A stretch of 64,000 nt of DNA from Alphaproteobacteria bacterium. GTDB lineage: Bacteria; Pseudomonadota; Alphaproteobacteria; CAAHEQ01; UBA3637. Shown one piece after another: positions 1 to 9,194 of the stretch. Under the pieces are notes generated by a model. The model did no database searches and had not been told where the DNA came from. It saw nothing but the letters and a program-made list of their open reading frames with translations. Position numbers and translations under genes: made by a program. The stretch lies in the NCBI GenBank assembly GCA_017412085.1, contig JAFPYS010000002.1, forward strand, positions 1 through 64,000. Direction: 5' to 3'. The first letter of the stretch is position 1. Each line of letters opens with the position of its first letter.

Positions 1-2404
1 AAGCAACGCTTTTCACCATATTTGGATTCAACTTGCTTCGATCCATATCCGGCAACTTCATAAAGAAGTCAAAGTTCTTGATCTCCCCGTCAATGTGCTT
101 TTCAATTGACTCCATGACAAGCGTGTTCTTTGCCTTCATTGGGCAAGCTTGAGTACACAAGGAGCATCCAGTACAATCTTCTGGCGCCACCTGAACTACA
201 AACTTGTTGCCAGCAAAATCTGGGGTCTTATAGTCAGCAGACTTAAAGCCCTCTGGCGCATTTGCCAACGCTTCAGGTTTTGCCACTTTTGCACGAATTG
301 CTGCGTGTGGACACACAGACACACACTTACCACACTGGATACATGTTTCTGGATCCCAACAAGGAATTTCGGTTGCTACACGGCGTTTTTCATAACGTGC
401 TGTATCGGAAGGCCATGTGCCATCCACAGTCCATTCAAAGGCGGACACAGGTAATTCTTCCCCACGGCCCTCAATAATGGCACCTGTTACTTTTTGCACC
501 AATTCTGGCGCTGTTGTCGGGACACCAGGTTGACGACGAATTTTGGAATTAACTTGGCCAATTTTCACCTCATACAAATGTTCCAAACTGGCATCCACAG
601 CCTTGATGTTCGCATCCACAATTTCCTGACCCTTTTTCATATAAGTCTTAGTGATTGCGGCTTTAATCTTTTCAATAGCTACATCCTTTGGCAACACACC
701 AGAAATGGCAAAGAAACAGGCCTGCATAATCGTGTTAATACGACGACCCATGCCCGTTTTTTGTGCAACATCTACTGCGTCAATGGCGTACATCTTAATC
801 TTTTTATCAACGATTTCTTGTTGTACTTCAACTGGCAAACTTTCCCACACTTGATCGGCGGGCGTTTGTGTGTTGAGTAAGAAGACAGAATTTGGCGCTG
901 CCACAGCCAACAAATCAATCTTGTGCAAGAATGGTTCGTGGTGACATGCCACAAAGTCTGCCGACGTAATCAAATACGGCGCTTTAATCGGACTCTTACC
1001 AAAACGCAAGTGAGATGTTGTCATCGCACCAGACTTTTTGGAATCATACACAAAGTATGCCTGTCCATACATACCATCAGCGTCCGCAATAATCTTGATA
1101 GAGTTTTTATTTGCACCCACAGTACCATCGGAACCAAGCCCAAAGAAGATACAACGGCTCAAATTCTGAGCTGGCAAATTCCAGCTGGCGTCATAGCTTA
1201 AAGAGCCATGTGTCACATCATCATTAATACCAACCGTGAAGTGATTTTTCTCAACATTTTCAAACACAGCTTTAGCCATTGCCGGTGTAAATTCTTTTGA
1301 AGAAATACCATAACGGCCACCTAACACCTTTGGCATAGCACGGCCATTAACAGCACCTTCTGCCAACGCAGACACAACGTCCAAGTACAATGGCTCACCA
1401 ACGGAACCAGCTTCTTTTGTTCTGTCCAAAACCGTCACATATTTCACGGATTCAGGCAAAGCTTCTACGAAGGCTTTTGATGGAAATGGACGATACAAAT
1501 GCACCGCTACCACACCATATTTACCGCCCTCTGCGTTCAAGGCTTTTACCGTTTCAGATAATGTTTCCACACCGGATCCCATCGCCACAACAACATGCTC
1601 AGCATCTGGAGCACCAACATAATCCACAATGTGATAAGCCCGTCCTGTCACTTCTTCAAACTTGCGCATACACTTTTCAACAATTTCTGGGCAAACTTGA
1701 TAGTACTTATTAGCGGCCTCTTTAATTTGAAAGAACACATCTGGGTTTTGTGCCGTACCACGCACTTTTGGATGATCCGGCGTCAAAGCATTTTTCCCTG
1801 TAAAATCTGTTGGGATATCCGCCATCAAAGTCTTTAAATCATCATCGCTCATCATGTTGATTTTGTTGATTTCGTGGGATGTGCGGAATCCATCAAAGAA
1901 ATGCAAGAATGGAATGCGTGACAAATAAGTGGACATTTGAGCCACCGCAGCCAAGTCATGTGCTTCCTGCACAGAATTAGAAGCCAACATGGCAAAACCT
2001 GTCTGACGGCAAGCCATCACGTCGGAATGATCGCCAAAGATGGACAACGCATGTCCCGCAACAGTACGTGCGGCCACATGCATCACAAACGGCAATAATT
2101 CACCCGCAATTTTATACATGTTTGGAATCATTAACAACAAACCCTGTGAAGCAGTATAGGTTGTTGTCATAGATCCCGCCTGCAAAGCCCCATGCACAGC
2201 ACCGATAGCGCCGGCTTCGGATTGCATTTCCAACACTTCTGGGACTTTTCCCCAGATGTTTTGTTGCTTTCCGGCAGCCCAAGCGTCTGCCCACTCACCC
2301 ATCGGGGATGATGGTGTAATCGGGTAAATAATGGATAATTCATTCAATTTATACGCCACTGTAGCTGCGGCTTCGTTTGCATCAAGCATTTTGGTCTTAG
2401 ACAT
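1..2404 (-). CDS. nifJ: Pyruvate:ferredoxin (flavodoxin) oxidoreductase, 3' end cut by window start
   Basis: Oxidatively decarboxylates pyruvate to acetyl-CoA and CO2 with ferredoxin or flavodoxin as electron acceptor, a cytoplasmic TPP and Fe-S enzyme of anaerobic metabolism. About 801 residues are present of roughly 1,170 usual for the single-chain enzyme. The N-terminus reads ANEAAATVAYKLNELSIIYP, the typical pyruvate-binding start with ITPSSPMGEWAD. Near the window edge are two 4Fe-4S motifs: CIQCGKCVSVCP (around 290-340) and CTGCSLCTQACP (around 140-175). The missing part is the C-terminal TPP-binding domain. A strong promoter lies just upstream (2433-2461) and the mRNA has an AAAGGA ribosome site. 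The gene stands alone, divergent from a small ORF. Family assignment is secure; the physiological direction is inferred. Confidence 0.96.
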   Translation of the reverse strand, partial: MSKTKMLDANEAAATVAYKLNELSIIYPITPSSPMGEWADAWAAGKQQNIWGKVPEVLEMQSEAGAIGAVHGALQAGSMTTTYTASQGLLLMIPNMYKIAGELLPFVMHVAARTVAGHALSIFGDHSDVMACRQTGFAMLASNSVQEAHDLAAVAQMSTYLSRIPFLHFFDGFRTSHEINKINMMSDDDLKTLMADIPTDFTGKNALTPDHPKVRGTAQNPDVFFQIKEAANKYYQVCPEIVEKCMRKFEEVTGRAYHIVDYVGAPDAEHVVVAMGSGVETLSETVKALNAEGGKYGVVAVHLYRPFPSKAFVEALPESVKYVTVLDRTKEAGSVGEPLYLDVVSALAEGAVNGRAMPKVLGGRYGISSKEFTPAMAKAVFENVEKNHFTVGINDDVTHGSLSYDASWNLPAQNLSRCIFFGLGSDGTVGANKNSIKIIADADGMYGQAYFVYDSKKSGAMTTSHLRFGKSPIKAPYLITSADFVACHHEPFLHKIDLLAVAAPNSVFLLNTQTPADQVWESLPVEVQQEIVDKKIKMYAIDAVDVAQKTGMGRRINTIMQACFFAISGVLPKDVAIEKIKAAITKTYMKKGQEIVDANIKAVDASLEHLYEVKIGQVNSKIRRQPGVPTTAPELVQKVTGAIIEGRGEELPVSAFEWTVDGTWPSDTARYEKRRVATEIPCWDPETCIQCGKCVSVCPHAAIRAKVAKPEALANAPEGFKSADYKTPDFAGNKFVVQVAPEDCTGCSLCTQACPMKAKNTLVMESIEKHIDGEIKNFDFFMKLPDMDRSKLNPNMVKSVA

Positions 2405-2432
2405 GTTTTTCCTTTCAAAAATTAATGCATTT

Positions 2433-2461
2433 TTTATACAACTTTTTTGCGTAAATTGCAA
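2433..2461 (-). promoter_or_regulatory. Sigma70-type promoter of nifJ
   Basis: On the minus strand a -35 TTGCAA (2456-2461) and a -10 TATAAA (2433-2438) are separated by 17 bases, about 30 bases upstream of the nifJ start. Confidence 0.65.
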
Positions 2462-2509
2462 GAGGGTTCTCGATCTTTTTGTGTCTAAAATTATTGACCC
2501 GATAAAAAA

Positions 2510-2538
2510 TTGACAAATTGCCGATTTTATGGTACAAT
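2510..2538 (+). promoter_or_regulatory. Near-consensus sigma70 promoter
   Basis: TTGACA (2510-2515) and TACAAT (2533-2538) with an exact 17-base spacer. It is one of the best promoters in the window and reads into the small ORF at 2623. Transcription would start near 2545, about 78 bases before the preferred start codon. Confidence 0.75.
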
Positions 2539-2610
2539 ATCTCTCGCGTTTAACGAAAAAACACTATGAAAGAATTTACCCAAGAACAATTTAGCGAACA
2601 AGCTTATCTA

Positions 2611-2616
2611 AAGGAG
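2611..2616 (+). promoter_or_regulatory. Ribosome binding site that fixes the start of the 58-residue ORF
   Basis: AAGGAG ends six bases before the ATG at 2623. The alternative in-frame ATG at 2566 has no such site, so the shorter protein is preferred. Confidence 0.6.
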
Positions 2617-2622
2617 AAAAAT

Positions 2623-2799
2623 ATGGAATTAACAGCTCGACAATTACGCACTCAAGAAGAAATACGCATCAGAAAAGCCGCCGAACAATACAGAAAAAAA
2701 TTGGAAAGAACTGTAGCTGGCAAACGCACAATGTACGCCATTGCACGCAATCCTGTGTTAAGAATAAACTTCTTGTCCACTTGTATTAACCAAAAATGA
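2623..2799 (+). CDS. Small basic protein of unknown function
   Basis: Encodes 58 residues from the ATG at 2623 (77 if started at 2566). The first half is a charged amphipathic helix (ELTARQLRTQEEIRIRKAAE); the protein is rich in Arg and Lys and has no signal peptide or membrane segment. A near-consensus promoter and a strong AAGGAG support real expression. It is convergent with the gene ending at 2848. I do not recognise the family. Size and charge would fit a small nucleic-acid- or ribosome-associated protein, but that is speculation. Confidence 0.55.
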   Translation: MELTARQLRTQEEIRIRKAAEQYRKKLERTVAGKRTMYAIARNPVLRINFLSTCINQK

Positions 2800-2847
2800 T
2801 TGATCTGGTTAAGACGCATCGTTATTCTGGCAAGATTAGTAATTTTC

Positions 2848-4002
2848 TTATCTTTCTTTCGAAGAATTAGCCGACAAAGACTCTTTTGGCTTTGCGGCGA
2901 TCTTTTTCCCCTTATCTATAAAGCAGATATGTGCCACCCGGGCTTGACCTTTAACCCCTTTAGAGGTTTCAATATTATGCCATCTCATCTCTAAAACGGG
3001 TTGACCGACTTGCTGTAAAATCGGTTGGAAATATCTTTCAAAACTCCGAATCATTCTTTTTAACCACTCATCCGTCGGTGCTGCACGCGCCAAATCCGTT
3101 AAAAAGGCAGACACAGCTCTCCGCTTTAAAATAAGCGCATACTCAGCCCGTTCCGCTGGTTTCTTCTCAAGCATGGCATCCAAGAGACCATGATCAATCA
3201 GTTTTTTTTCATCTTCCAGCCACCCCAACGCTGTTTGCATACGAACGGCCCTTCCTGGGAATAAACATGTCTCCAATTTTCCCTTAATTCTTTGGGAAGC
3301 AATCGGAGCTTGGCTATACATACAAACATCCGCCAAACAACGATAAATTTGGAACACATTCAGATCACGCAAGGCTTTTGCTGTATTATCCAATGCCATT
3401 TTCATGGGTGGTCTTGGGTTCCCTGCCACCATCCGGTTCATCCAACACCAAGCAGCCGCCTCATTGATAGGATCCACCCCTTGACACAACAATTCATCAA
3501 CTGCACTTACCGATTCTTTTTTGTTCAATCGAACCCCTTCAACATATAAACAATAATCCAAATTGCTTATAATTTTTAATGGCGTTTCCAATTCCAACAT
3601 CAAATTCTCATTTCGATCAAAATTCCATGTTTTTAAAAGGTTCGACAGTTTGGGGACAGAATCCAACCTGTCTTGGATTGTCTCCCGAACAGCCCCCTCC
3701 TCATAATCATCGCTATTCATTCTTCGACAGAATATTTCGTCTTGCCAACGATCTAATCTGTGGCGATAAAACTCATACTCAACAGTTGAAAAAAAGCCCA
3801 TAGCGGCATACAAATGCAAATCAGACTTATCTTCTCGCTTATAATGCCATTCTGCCAACGAATAAGGATTCTTGGTTTCAGGAAATAAACGCTTCATCAG
3901 TTCAACCTGCATTTTAGATACCTCTGGCAATGCGGGAGGATTCGCAAGCCCTTGGTAAACTTGTATATATTCTTTTTGAGGTTTCTTTTCTTCTGCCATC
4001 AT
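2848..4002 (-). CDS. Hypothetical 384-residue cytoplasmic protein
   Basis: Starts with ATGATG preceded by GGAG only four bases before the first ATG, so the second ATG (one residue shorter) may be used. No signal peptide or membrane span is visible. The sequence is mostly helical and charged, with an N-terminal KKPQKEYIQVYQGL stretch and a Lys-rich tail ending in SLSANSSKER. No catalytic motif is evident and I do not recognise the family. It is monocistronic, convergent with the small ORF on one side and separated from the pgk terminator on the other. The good reading frame and ribosome site make it a likely real gene, possibly lineage-restricted. Confidence 0.75.
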   Translation of the reverse strand: MMAEEKKPQKEYIQVYQGLANPPALPEVSKMQVELMKRLFPETKNPYSLAEWHYKREDKSDLHLYAAMGFFSTVEYEFYRHRLDRWQDEIFCRRMNSDDYEEGAVRETIQDRLDSVPKLSNLLKTWNFDRNENLMLELETPLKIISNLDYCLYVEGVRLNKKESVSAVDELLCQGVDPINEAAAWCWMNRMVAGNPRPPMKMALDNTAKALRDLNVFQIYRCLADVCMYSQAPIASQRIKGKLETCLFPGRAVRMQTALGWLEDEKKLIDHGLLDAMLEKKPAERAEYALILKRRAVSAFLTDLARAAPTDEWLKRMIRSFERYFQPILQQVGQPVLEMRWHNIETSKGVKGQARVAHICFIDKGKKIAAKPKESLSANSSKER

Positions 4003-4085
4003 AGGACTCCATCATCAAAAATCAGGCAATTTTGAGTGTACCAAATTTTATACATTATGTCAAGTTTTTTATTGCCATTGGATAC

Positions 4086-4114
4086 AAAAAACCCCACCAT
4101 CCGGCAGGGCTTTT
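4086..4114 (-). terminator. Rho-independent terminator of pgk
   Basis: On the minus strand CCCTGCC and GGTGGGG form a 7-bp stem (two G-T wobbles) around GGAT, followed by TTTTTT, ten bases past the pgk stop. Confidence 0.75.
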
Positions 4115-4123
4115 AATTGTGAA

Positions 4124-5308
4124 TTACTTTTCCAAGATGGCTACACCCGGCAAAGTTTTGCCTTCCATCCACTCCAAGAAGGCACCACCGGCTGCGGACA
4201 CGTAGGTCATATCATCCTTCACCCCAGCTTTCTTAAGGGCAGAAACGGTATCACCCCCACCGGCAACAGACGTTAAAGCACCGGCTTTTGTTTGTTCAGC
4301 CACCACTTTTGCAATTTCGTTTGTAGCTTTATCAAAGGGCTTGATTTCAAAAGCACCCACGGGACCATTCCAGATTAATGTTTTAGCGTTTTTAATAACT
4401 TCGGCAAATGCCGCCACAGACTTTTCGCCAATGTCCAACAATGGCTTTCCTGCAGGCAGAGCATTGACATCGGCTGTATGTGCTTCTTGCCCTTCCGCAA
4501 AGGCATCCGCCCACACTAAATCCACTGGGACCACAATTTTGCAATTACCAGCATTAGCCAAAATGTTCTTGGCTGTGTCAATCATATCAGGTTCCACCAA
4601 CGAACCTTCTCCCATTGGAATTCCTTGCGCAGCTAAGAATGTATGCGCCATCCCACCACCAATCAATAAATAATCAACTTTCTTTACCAAATTACCAAGC
4701 AAATCCAACTTCGTGGAAACTTTACTGCCACCAACCAGCGCAACAGCCGGGTGAACAGGATTTCCCAACGCTTTATCAAGCGCTTCCAATTCTTCTTGCA
4801 TTAAACGACCTGCACCATTTGGCAACAAATGCGCCATACCTTCCGTGGAAGCATGGGCACGATGCGCTGTTGAGAAAGCATCGTTAATATAAATGTCCAT
4901 ACCATGGGCCAAACTTTCGGCAAATTCACGATCGTTGGCTTCTTCCCCCGCGTAAAAACGCAAGTTTTCCAACAATACCACTTCGCCCGGTTGCATTGCA
5001 GCCACAGCCGCATCACGATCTGCGCCGACGCAATCATCAATGAATTTTACCGGAACACCGGCTGCTTTTTCCAAAGCTGGCGCCAAGAAGGCCATAGAAA
5101 ATTCTGGATTTTTTTGACCTTTGGGGCGACCAAAGTGACTGGCCACAACGGCTTTACCACCATGTTCAATCACATATTTTAAAGTCGGCACAAAACGATC
5201 AATACGAGTCGTGTCTGTAATTTGTCCATCCTTTGCGGGCACATTCAAGTCCGCACGAATAAATACAGTTTTACCATTAAAATCAAAATCATCCAAAGTT
5301 TTAAACAT
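4124..5308 (-). CDS. pgk: Phosphoglycerate kinase
   Basis: Transfers the phosphate of 1,3-bisphosphoglycerate to ADP in glycolysis (reversible). The 394 residues match the normal bacterial length. The N-terminal half carries FIRADLNVP and the substrate-binding HFGRPKG loop; the C-terminal nucleotide domain carries [21 protein letters not shown] and a final [12 protein letters not shown] loop. It is the last gene of a minus-strand run with the AsmA-like gene 33 bases upstream and a terminator just after the stop. In many alphaproteobacteria pgk sits beside gap, but here gap is a separate unit at 14.0-15.0 kb. Confidence 0.97.
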   Translation of the reverse strand: MFKTLDDFDFNGKTVFIRADLNVPAKDGQITDTTRIDRFVPTLKYVIEHGGKAVVASHFGRPKGQKNPEFSMAFLAPALEKAAGVPVKFIDDCVGADRDAAVAAMQPGEVVLLENLRFYAGEEANDREFAESLAHGMDIYINDAFSTAHRAHASTEGMAHLLPNGAGRLMQEELEALDKALGNPVHPAVALVGGSKVSTKLDLLGNLVKKVDYLLIGGGMAHTFLAAQGIPMGEGSLVEPDMIDTAKNILANAGNCKIVVPVDLVWADAFAEGQEAHTADVNALPAGKPLLDIGEKSVAAFAEVIKNAKTLIWNGPVGAFEIKPFDKATNEIAKVVAEQTKAGALTSVAGGGDTVSALKKAGVKDDMTYVSAAGGAFLEWMEGKTLPGVAILEK

Positions 5309-5340
5309 TTCCTATCCTTTCTTTTGTTAATAATATTTCC

Positions 5341-6120
5341 TTAGAACAAATTTTTTAAAGTGTCTGTAAAGCTTTTTACAGCATCTTGGCCAGTCTGAAG
5401 GTTCTTTTCCAAAGCTTCTTTGGTCGCTTTTACAACGGCCTTTGTAGACTCGGCATTAATGGTGTTTAACACACCCACAACAATTTCTCCTAAAGATTGT
5501 TCTTTTTGTTCGCCGATATTTTGCTGATGAATTTCTGGCAAAGAAACATCCATCATTTGCCCAGCAATGCCAGCACGCACGGACGAATCCTTAATCGTTA
5601 AATCACGAATAACGACGGATTTCGAAGATGTTGACTCGGCAGGCTGTAGTACTTGCACCTGTTTTTTGGGGGCTGGTTTCGCTGGCTCTGCCTCAGCACC
5701 CACAAATTTATTCACATTATCCAACAGGGCTGTTATGTTTGTTTGTCCTTGCGCATTCAATTCCGTAGACACGTTAACACCACTGATATCTACATTCTTT
5801 ACAACAATCTTATCAGACAACACGCTCTTGGGATCAAAATTAACGGTTATATTACCCAACTGGAATGCATTTTTATCCTTAAAACCGGCTGGATTACCAA
5901 TTGTCAAATTATTCAGGCCAACGCGACCACTTAATAATGAAATATCAACATCACCCATCGTTGTTTCTGTTTGTGTCACTTTACTGATAAAATCCGGCGC
6001 AAAATACTGAACAAGCTTACCGGCGCTCAGATATAAAATAACCGCCAACAATAAGACGATAAAAATAATCCACATAATAATTTTGAAAATTGTTTTAATA
6101 AATTTAAAAATCGCTTTCAT
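5341..6120 (-). CDS. AsmA-like membrane-anchored periplasmic protein
   Basis: 259 residues. One N-terminal membrane anchor (about residues 8-34, basic residues before it) is followed by a periplasmic region with the pattern LLSGRVGLNNLTIGNPAGF and an aligned set of beta strands (FQLGNITVNF, IVVKNVDISGVNV), typical of the small AsmA/DUF748-like repeats. A Pro/Lys-rich linker (around 145-155) leads to a second beta region and an amphipathic helical tail. AsmA-type proteins are linked to outer-membrane biogenesis and lipid transport; the exact role here is unknown. It lies between ldcA and pgk with short gaps, probably in the same transcript. Confidence 0.75.
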   Translation of the reverse strand: MKAIFKFIKTIFKIIMWIIFIVLLLAVILYLSAGKLVQYFAPDFISKVTQTETTMGDVDISLLSGRVGLNNLTIGNPAGFKDKNAFQLGNITVNFDPKSVLSDKIVVKNVDISGVNVSTELNAQGQTNITALLDNVNKFVGAEAEPAKPAPKKQVQVLQPAESTSSKSVVIRDLTIKDSSVRAGIAGQMMDVSLPEIHQQNIGEQKEQSLGEIVVGVLNTINAESTKAVVKATKEALEKNLQTGQDAVKSFTDTLKNLF

Positions 6121-6152
6121 TTTGTTCCTTTCGTTGATGAAATGTTGGTATA

Positions 6153-7055
6153 TTAGCGTTTTTTCTTAATCCCGTCAATATGAATTGTGCGTTTTTGCGT
6201 ATCCATGGTCGTTTTTGTTCCAAATGGCAAGCAAAAATGTTGGGCTGCGTGCCCGTAAGGAAGACCATACATAACCGGAATTTTAAAGCCTTTAAAGAAG
6301 TTTTGTAAAACTTTATACGCATTATCGTCTGTTTTATCATAAGTATTGCGGCATTGATAAAAATCGCCCAAAATCACACCACTCACTTTATCAAAAACAC
6401 CCGCATTTTTTAAATGCGTCAACATGCTATCTAATTTATAAGGTGGTTCTTCCACTTCCTCTAACAACAAAATTTTTCCTTTCAAAACAGGCATGTAAGG
6501 CGTACCAACCAAATTGACAAAACTGGTTAAATTACCCCCAATTAAGGTGCCAGACGCCTTGCCCTTTGTATAACAGGGCAGCCCTTTAAAATCGATGTCC
6601 CCACCATTTACCGCATTCAAAAAACTGCTTATAATCGCTTCTTGGGGCGTTTCGGCCACATACTTTGCAATCATCCCCGTAATACTTGGTTCACCTGTTT
6701 TTGCATAATAAACATTTTGAAAAACAGTTGCATCGCTGAAACCAACAAACAAACTTGTCGATTTTTTTAATACATCCCAATCAATTAGAGGCAATAAACG
6801 AGCCACGCCTCCCCCTCCACGCACAACCATAACCACATCCGGATTTGTTTTAAAAGCCTTCATTAAATCAGACAAACGTTCGCCATCCGTCGCATAAAAT
6901 TGTTTACCACTTAATTGAACCGTTTTCTTAAAAACATTTTTTCCCCAGCGCACTTTAAAATTATTTTTGGCAAAAAATGTTTCAACATGTTTTTTTTGTC
7001 GCTGCGTCAAATTTGCATAAAAACAAGGGGCAATTATTTCCATAGTTTTATTCAT
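6153..7055 (-). CDS. ldcA: LD-carboxypeptidase (peptidase S66 family)
   Basis: Cleaves the terminal D-Ala from murein tetrapeptides, giving the tripeptide for recycling. 300 residues from the ATG at 7055, chosen because GGAGG lies five bases upstream; a TTG twelve bases further would overlap that site. The S66 hallmarks are present: the RGGGGVARLLPLID nucleophile-elbow region, catalytic Ser in GFSDAT (about residue 107), Glu in LLLEEVEEPPY, and the late His in YGHAAQHF. No signal peptide, so it acts in the cytoplasm. It overlaps the upstream Mur ligase gene by 8 bases, so the pair is translationally coupled and fits one murein recycling pathway. Confidence 0.92.
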   Translation of the reverse strand: MNKTMEIIAPCFYANLTQRQKKHVETFFAKNNFKVRWGKNVFKKTVQLSGKQFYATDGERLSDLMKAFKTNPDVVMVVRGGGGVARLLPLIDWDVLKKSTSLFVGFSDATVFQNVYYAKTGEPSITGMIAKYVAETPQEAIISSFLNAVNGGDIDFKGLPCYTKGKASGTLIGGNLTSFVNLVGTPYMPVLKGKILLLEEVEEPPYKLDSMLTHLKNAGVFDKVSGVILGDFYQCRNTYDKTDDNAYKVLQNFFKGFKIPVMYGLPYGHAAQHFCLPFGTKTTMDTQKRTIHIDGIKKKR

Positions 7056-8427
7056 CTGATCCTCCAATAGCCTTTAAAATATCACGCGCAAGATCTGTTA
7101 AAGAACTATCCCGTGCACCCATTACCAACACGCTATCTCCCGGACATGCCCGTTTTTTAACATATTCAATGACATCCCTTCGGTCATCCAAAAGGGCCGC
7201 GCGTTTACCTTGTTGTTGAAGTGGTGTAACAATATCTGCGGACGAAATGTCTTTATTAACAGTACCGCCAGCATAAAATACAGGAAGCATAATCCATTCC
7301 ACCTGATTATCAAGCAATTGCCCCAACACTTCAATTAAATTGTCTTTCATCAAACGCAAAGGTCCAAATCCATGGGGCTGATAAATGGCAAAAATACGTT
7401 TTGTTAAAGGCTTTAACGCTGAAACAGCGGCTTGAATTTTAGCGGGATTATGTGCATAGTCATCAAAAACATAGATATTATTGCTGACCCCAATCTGTGT
7501 CATTCGACGTTGCGTTCCTAAGAAAGATTGCAGCGCCTTCATGCTTTCTTCAATTGCAATATCCATGTGCATACAAAGGCCAACAGCCGCTAATGCGTTT
7601 TCAACATTATGTCGTCCTAACATCGGCAAAAATACAGGGGTGTCATTAATTTTAAAGTGGATCCCCTCCAATGATTCTTGAATATCAGAAGCATATACGG
7701 TTGCAACAGTATTTCCTTTTGCAGAAAAAGTAATAATATTCGGCCTATCCAACTCTAAATTTTGAGATTCTGGGTCATCCAAATTCATGACAACCCCTTT
7801 ACGTGCCCGCGTTAAAAAATCTTTAAACAAAGGACGTGTTTCATCCAATGTTTTATGATCTAAAGTAATATTTGTTAAAACCGCTAAGTCTGGTATATAT
7901 CGTTCAATAGACCCATCAGACTCATCGGCTTCAATCACGCAGATTTCATCTCCATCCATCAACATGTTGGAAGGCGCTTGTCCATTATAGCTGTTCTGAG
8001 AAATTCCACCATTAATCATCAACGGATGCTTTTTCAAGGTATATAAAATATGCCCAATCATTGCTGTTACTGTTGTTTTGCCACTTGTACCAGCCACAGC
8101 AATACCAAAATGTTCTGACAAAATTTCCGCTAAAACCTGGGCACGCAATTTAATATCCAACCCCAACTCCTTAGCCCGTTTAACATCTGGAATGGTATCT
8201 TCTACCGCCGAAGAAACAACAAACGTATTTATATAAGCGGAAATACTAGAACCATCTTGTGGGAAAAGAACGATCCCCGCTTGTTCTAATCGAATTTTAG
8301 TGCTTTGATTCTTTCCTTGATCAAACGATCTGTCTGACCCTAAAACAGTATGTCCCTTCTTTTTAAGGTACAACGCAATAGAGCTCATCCCGACTCCACC
8401 AATGCCACAGAAAAAAAAGGTTGCCAT
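7048..8427 (-). CDS. mpl: Mur ligase, Mpl/MurC type
   Basis: 459 residues in the usual three-domain layout: N-terminal UDP-sugar domain with GIGGVGMSSIAL, central ATPase with AGTSGKTTVTAMIGHIL, the DESDGS acidic motif and NALAAVG, and C-terminal domain with DDYAHNPAKI. MurC adds L-Ala to UDP-MurNAc, whereas Mpl joins recycled tripeptide to it. The N-terminal motif looks MurC-like, but coupling to an LD-carboxypeptidase that makes exactly the Mpl substrate favours Mpl (UDP-MurNAc:tripeptide ligase). The choice of specificity is inference. It heads a four-gene run to pgk and starts behind a promoter with perfect TTGACA (8468-8496), divergent from a secreted-protein gene. Confidence 0.8.
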   Translation of the reverse strand: MATFFFCGIGGVGMSSIALYLKKKGHTVLGSDRSFDQGKNQSTKIRLEQAGIVLFPQDGSSISAYINTFVVSSAVEDTIPDVKRAKELGLDIKLRAQVLAEILSEHFGIAVAGTSGKTTVTAMIGHILYTLKKHPLMINGGISQNSYNGQAPSNMLMDGDEICVIEADESDGSIERYIPDLAVLTNITLDHKTLDETRPLFKDFLTRARKGVVMNLDDPESQNLELDRPNIITFSAKGNTVATVYASDIQESLEGIHFKINDTPVFLPMLGRHNVENALAAVGLCMHMDIAIEESMKALQSFLGTQRRMTQIGVSNNIYVFDDYAHNPAKIQAAVSALKPLTKRIFAIYQPHGFGPLRLMKDNLIEVLGQLLDNQVEWIMLPVFYAGGTVNKDISSADIVTPLQQQGKRAALLDDRRDVIEYVKKRACPGDSVLVMGARDSSLTDLARDILKAIGGSDE

Positions 8428-8441
8428 TTTTGAAATCTTCC

Positions 8442-8470
8442 TTTACAGTTATTTTTGTTTGGTATATAGT
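8442..8470 (+). promoter_or_regulatory. Promoter of the secreted-protein/slt unit
   Basis: TTTACA (8442-8447), 17 bases, TATAGT (8465-8470), each one base from consensus, about 45 bases upstream of the ATG at 8515. Its -10 overlaps the -10 of the opposite promoter. Confidence 0.65.
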
Positions 8471-8496
8471 TTAGACAATTTGAATGTAAATGTCAA
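8468..8496 (-). promoter_or_regulatory. Promoter of the mpl-ldcA-asmA-pgk unit
   Basis: On the minus strand TTGACA (8491-8496), 17 bases, TAAACT (8468-8473). It abuts the plus-strand promoter head to head, so the two would compete or be co-regulated. Confidence 0.6.
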
Positions 8497-8514
8497 AGAA
8501 AGGATGGGGGAAAT

Positions 8515-9186
8515 ATGAAAAAATTTTTAATAATCGCGACGTGTTTGGTATCAACTTACGTATTTGCACAGGAATTATTTCCAGAACTGGCGGGCGTTGG
8601 TGGGCAACAACGAAAGGCGGCGCCGGTTTCTGTTCAGGCTCCATCCGTTTCTGAAGAAACTCTTACTGTCACCGCTGAGGAAAATATACCCGATGTCGCA
8701 TCTGTCGTGGATGGAACACAATCAGAGAATGAAGAAATTACAACCGTCACGGAGATAGAACAACCCGCCGATTTATTCGCCGCCCCTGCTCCACAGGAAG
8801 CACCCTCCGAACCGCAAGAAGAGGAACAAGAAGAGGAAGATGATGGTCAACAACGCATTACCATTTACCTGGACAACGCAAAAGCAACCATCACGCCGAA
8901 TCGTAATTTTTCATATTGTTTTGGCTTGTTAAAATTCTTAAACACATTAAAGCGACCCGTATTGGCCCTTGATATTGTGCTGAAATACAACAACCTAACA
9001 ACCGGTTATAATATACGTGATCTTCAACCAAATGTTGAACAGATAGGATCTTTCAGTTTGGTCGGAGATGCTTGTGAGCGCATTTTAGACATGCCAACCG
9101 TGACAATCAAGACCTGTCGTGTTGAGGACATGGAAGAAGCCACCTGTAAGAAAAAAGTTGAATTTATACCATTACGCCGCGAATAG
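8515..9186 (+). CDS. Secreted protein of unknown function
   Basis: 223 residues with a clear signal peptide (KKFLIIATCLVSTYVFA, cleavage near residue 18). Residues 30-115 are a low-complexity Pro/Glu-rich spacer ending in a run of acidic residues. The C-terminal domain (about 118-223) is beta-rich, beginning QRITIYLDNAKATITPNRNF, and holds four cysteines (in FSYCFG, DACER, KTCRV and ATCKKK) that could form disulfides. GGGGGAAAT precedes the ATG. It is two bases upstream of the lytic transglycosylase region and probably co-transcribed with it. The family is not recognised; a periplasmic or envelope partner of the transglycosylase is possible. Confidence 0.75.
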   Translation: MKKFLIIATCLVSTYVFAQELFPELAGVGGQQRKAAPVSVQAPSVSEETLTVTAEENIPDVASVVDGTQSENEEITTVTEIEQPADLFAAPAPQEAPSEPQEEEQEEEDDGQQRITIYLDNAKATITPNRNFSYCFGLLKFLNTLKRPVLALDIVLKYNNLTTGYNIRDLQPNVEQIGSFSLVGDACERILDMPTVTIKTCRVEDMEEATCKKKVEFIPLRRE

Positions 9187-9189
9187 GAT
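9185..9189 (+). promoter_or_regulatory. Ribosome binding site supporting a GTG start for slt
   Basis: AGGAT overlaps the stop of the upstream gene. It touches a possible TTG start at 9189 but sits about six bases before GTG at 9195, the better spacing. Confidence 0.5.
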
Positions 9190-9194
9190 TGCGT

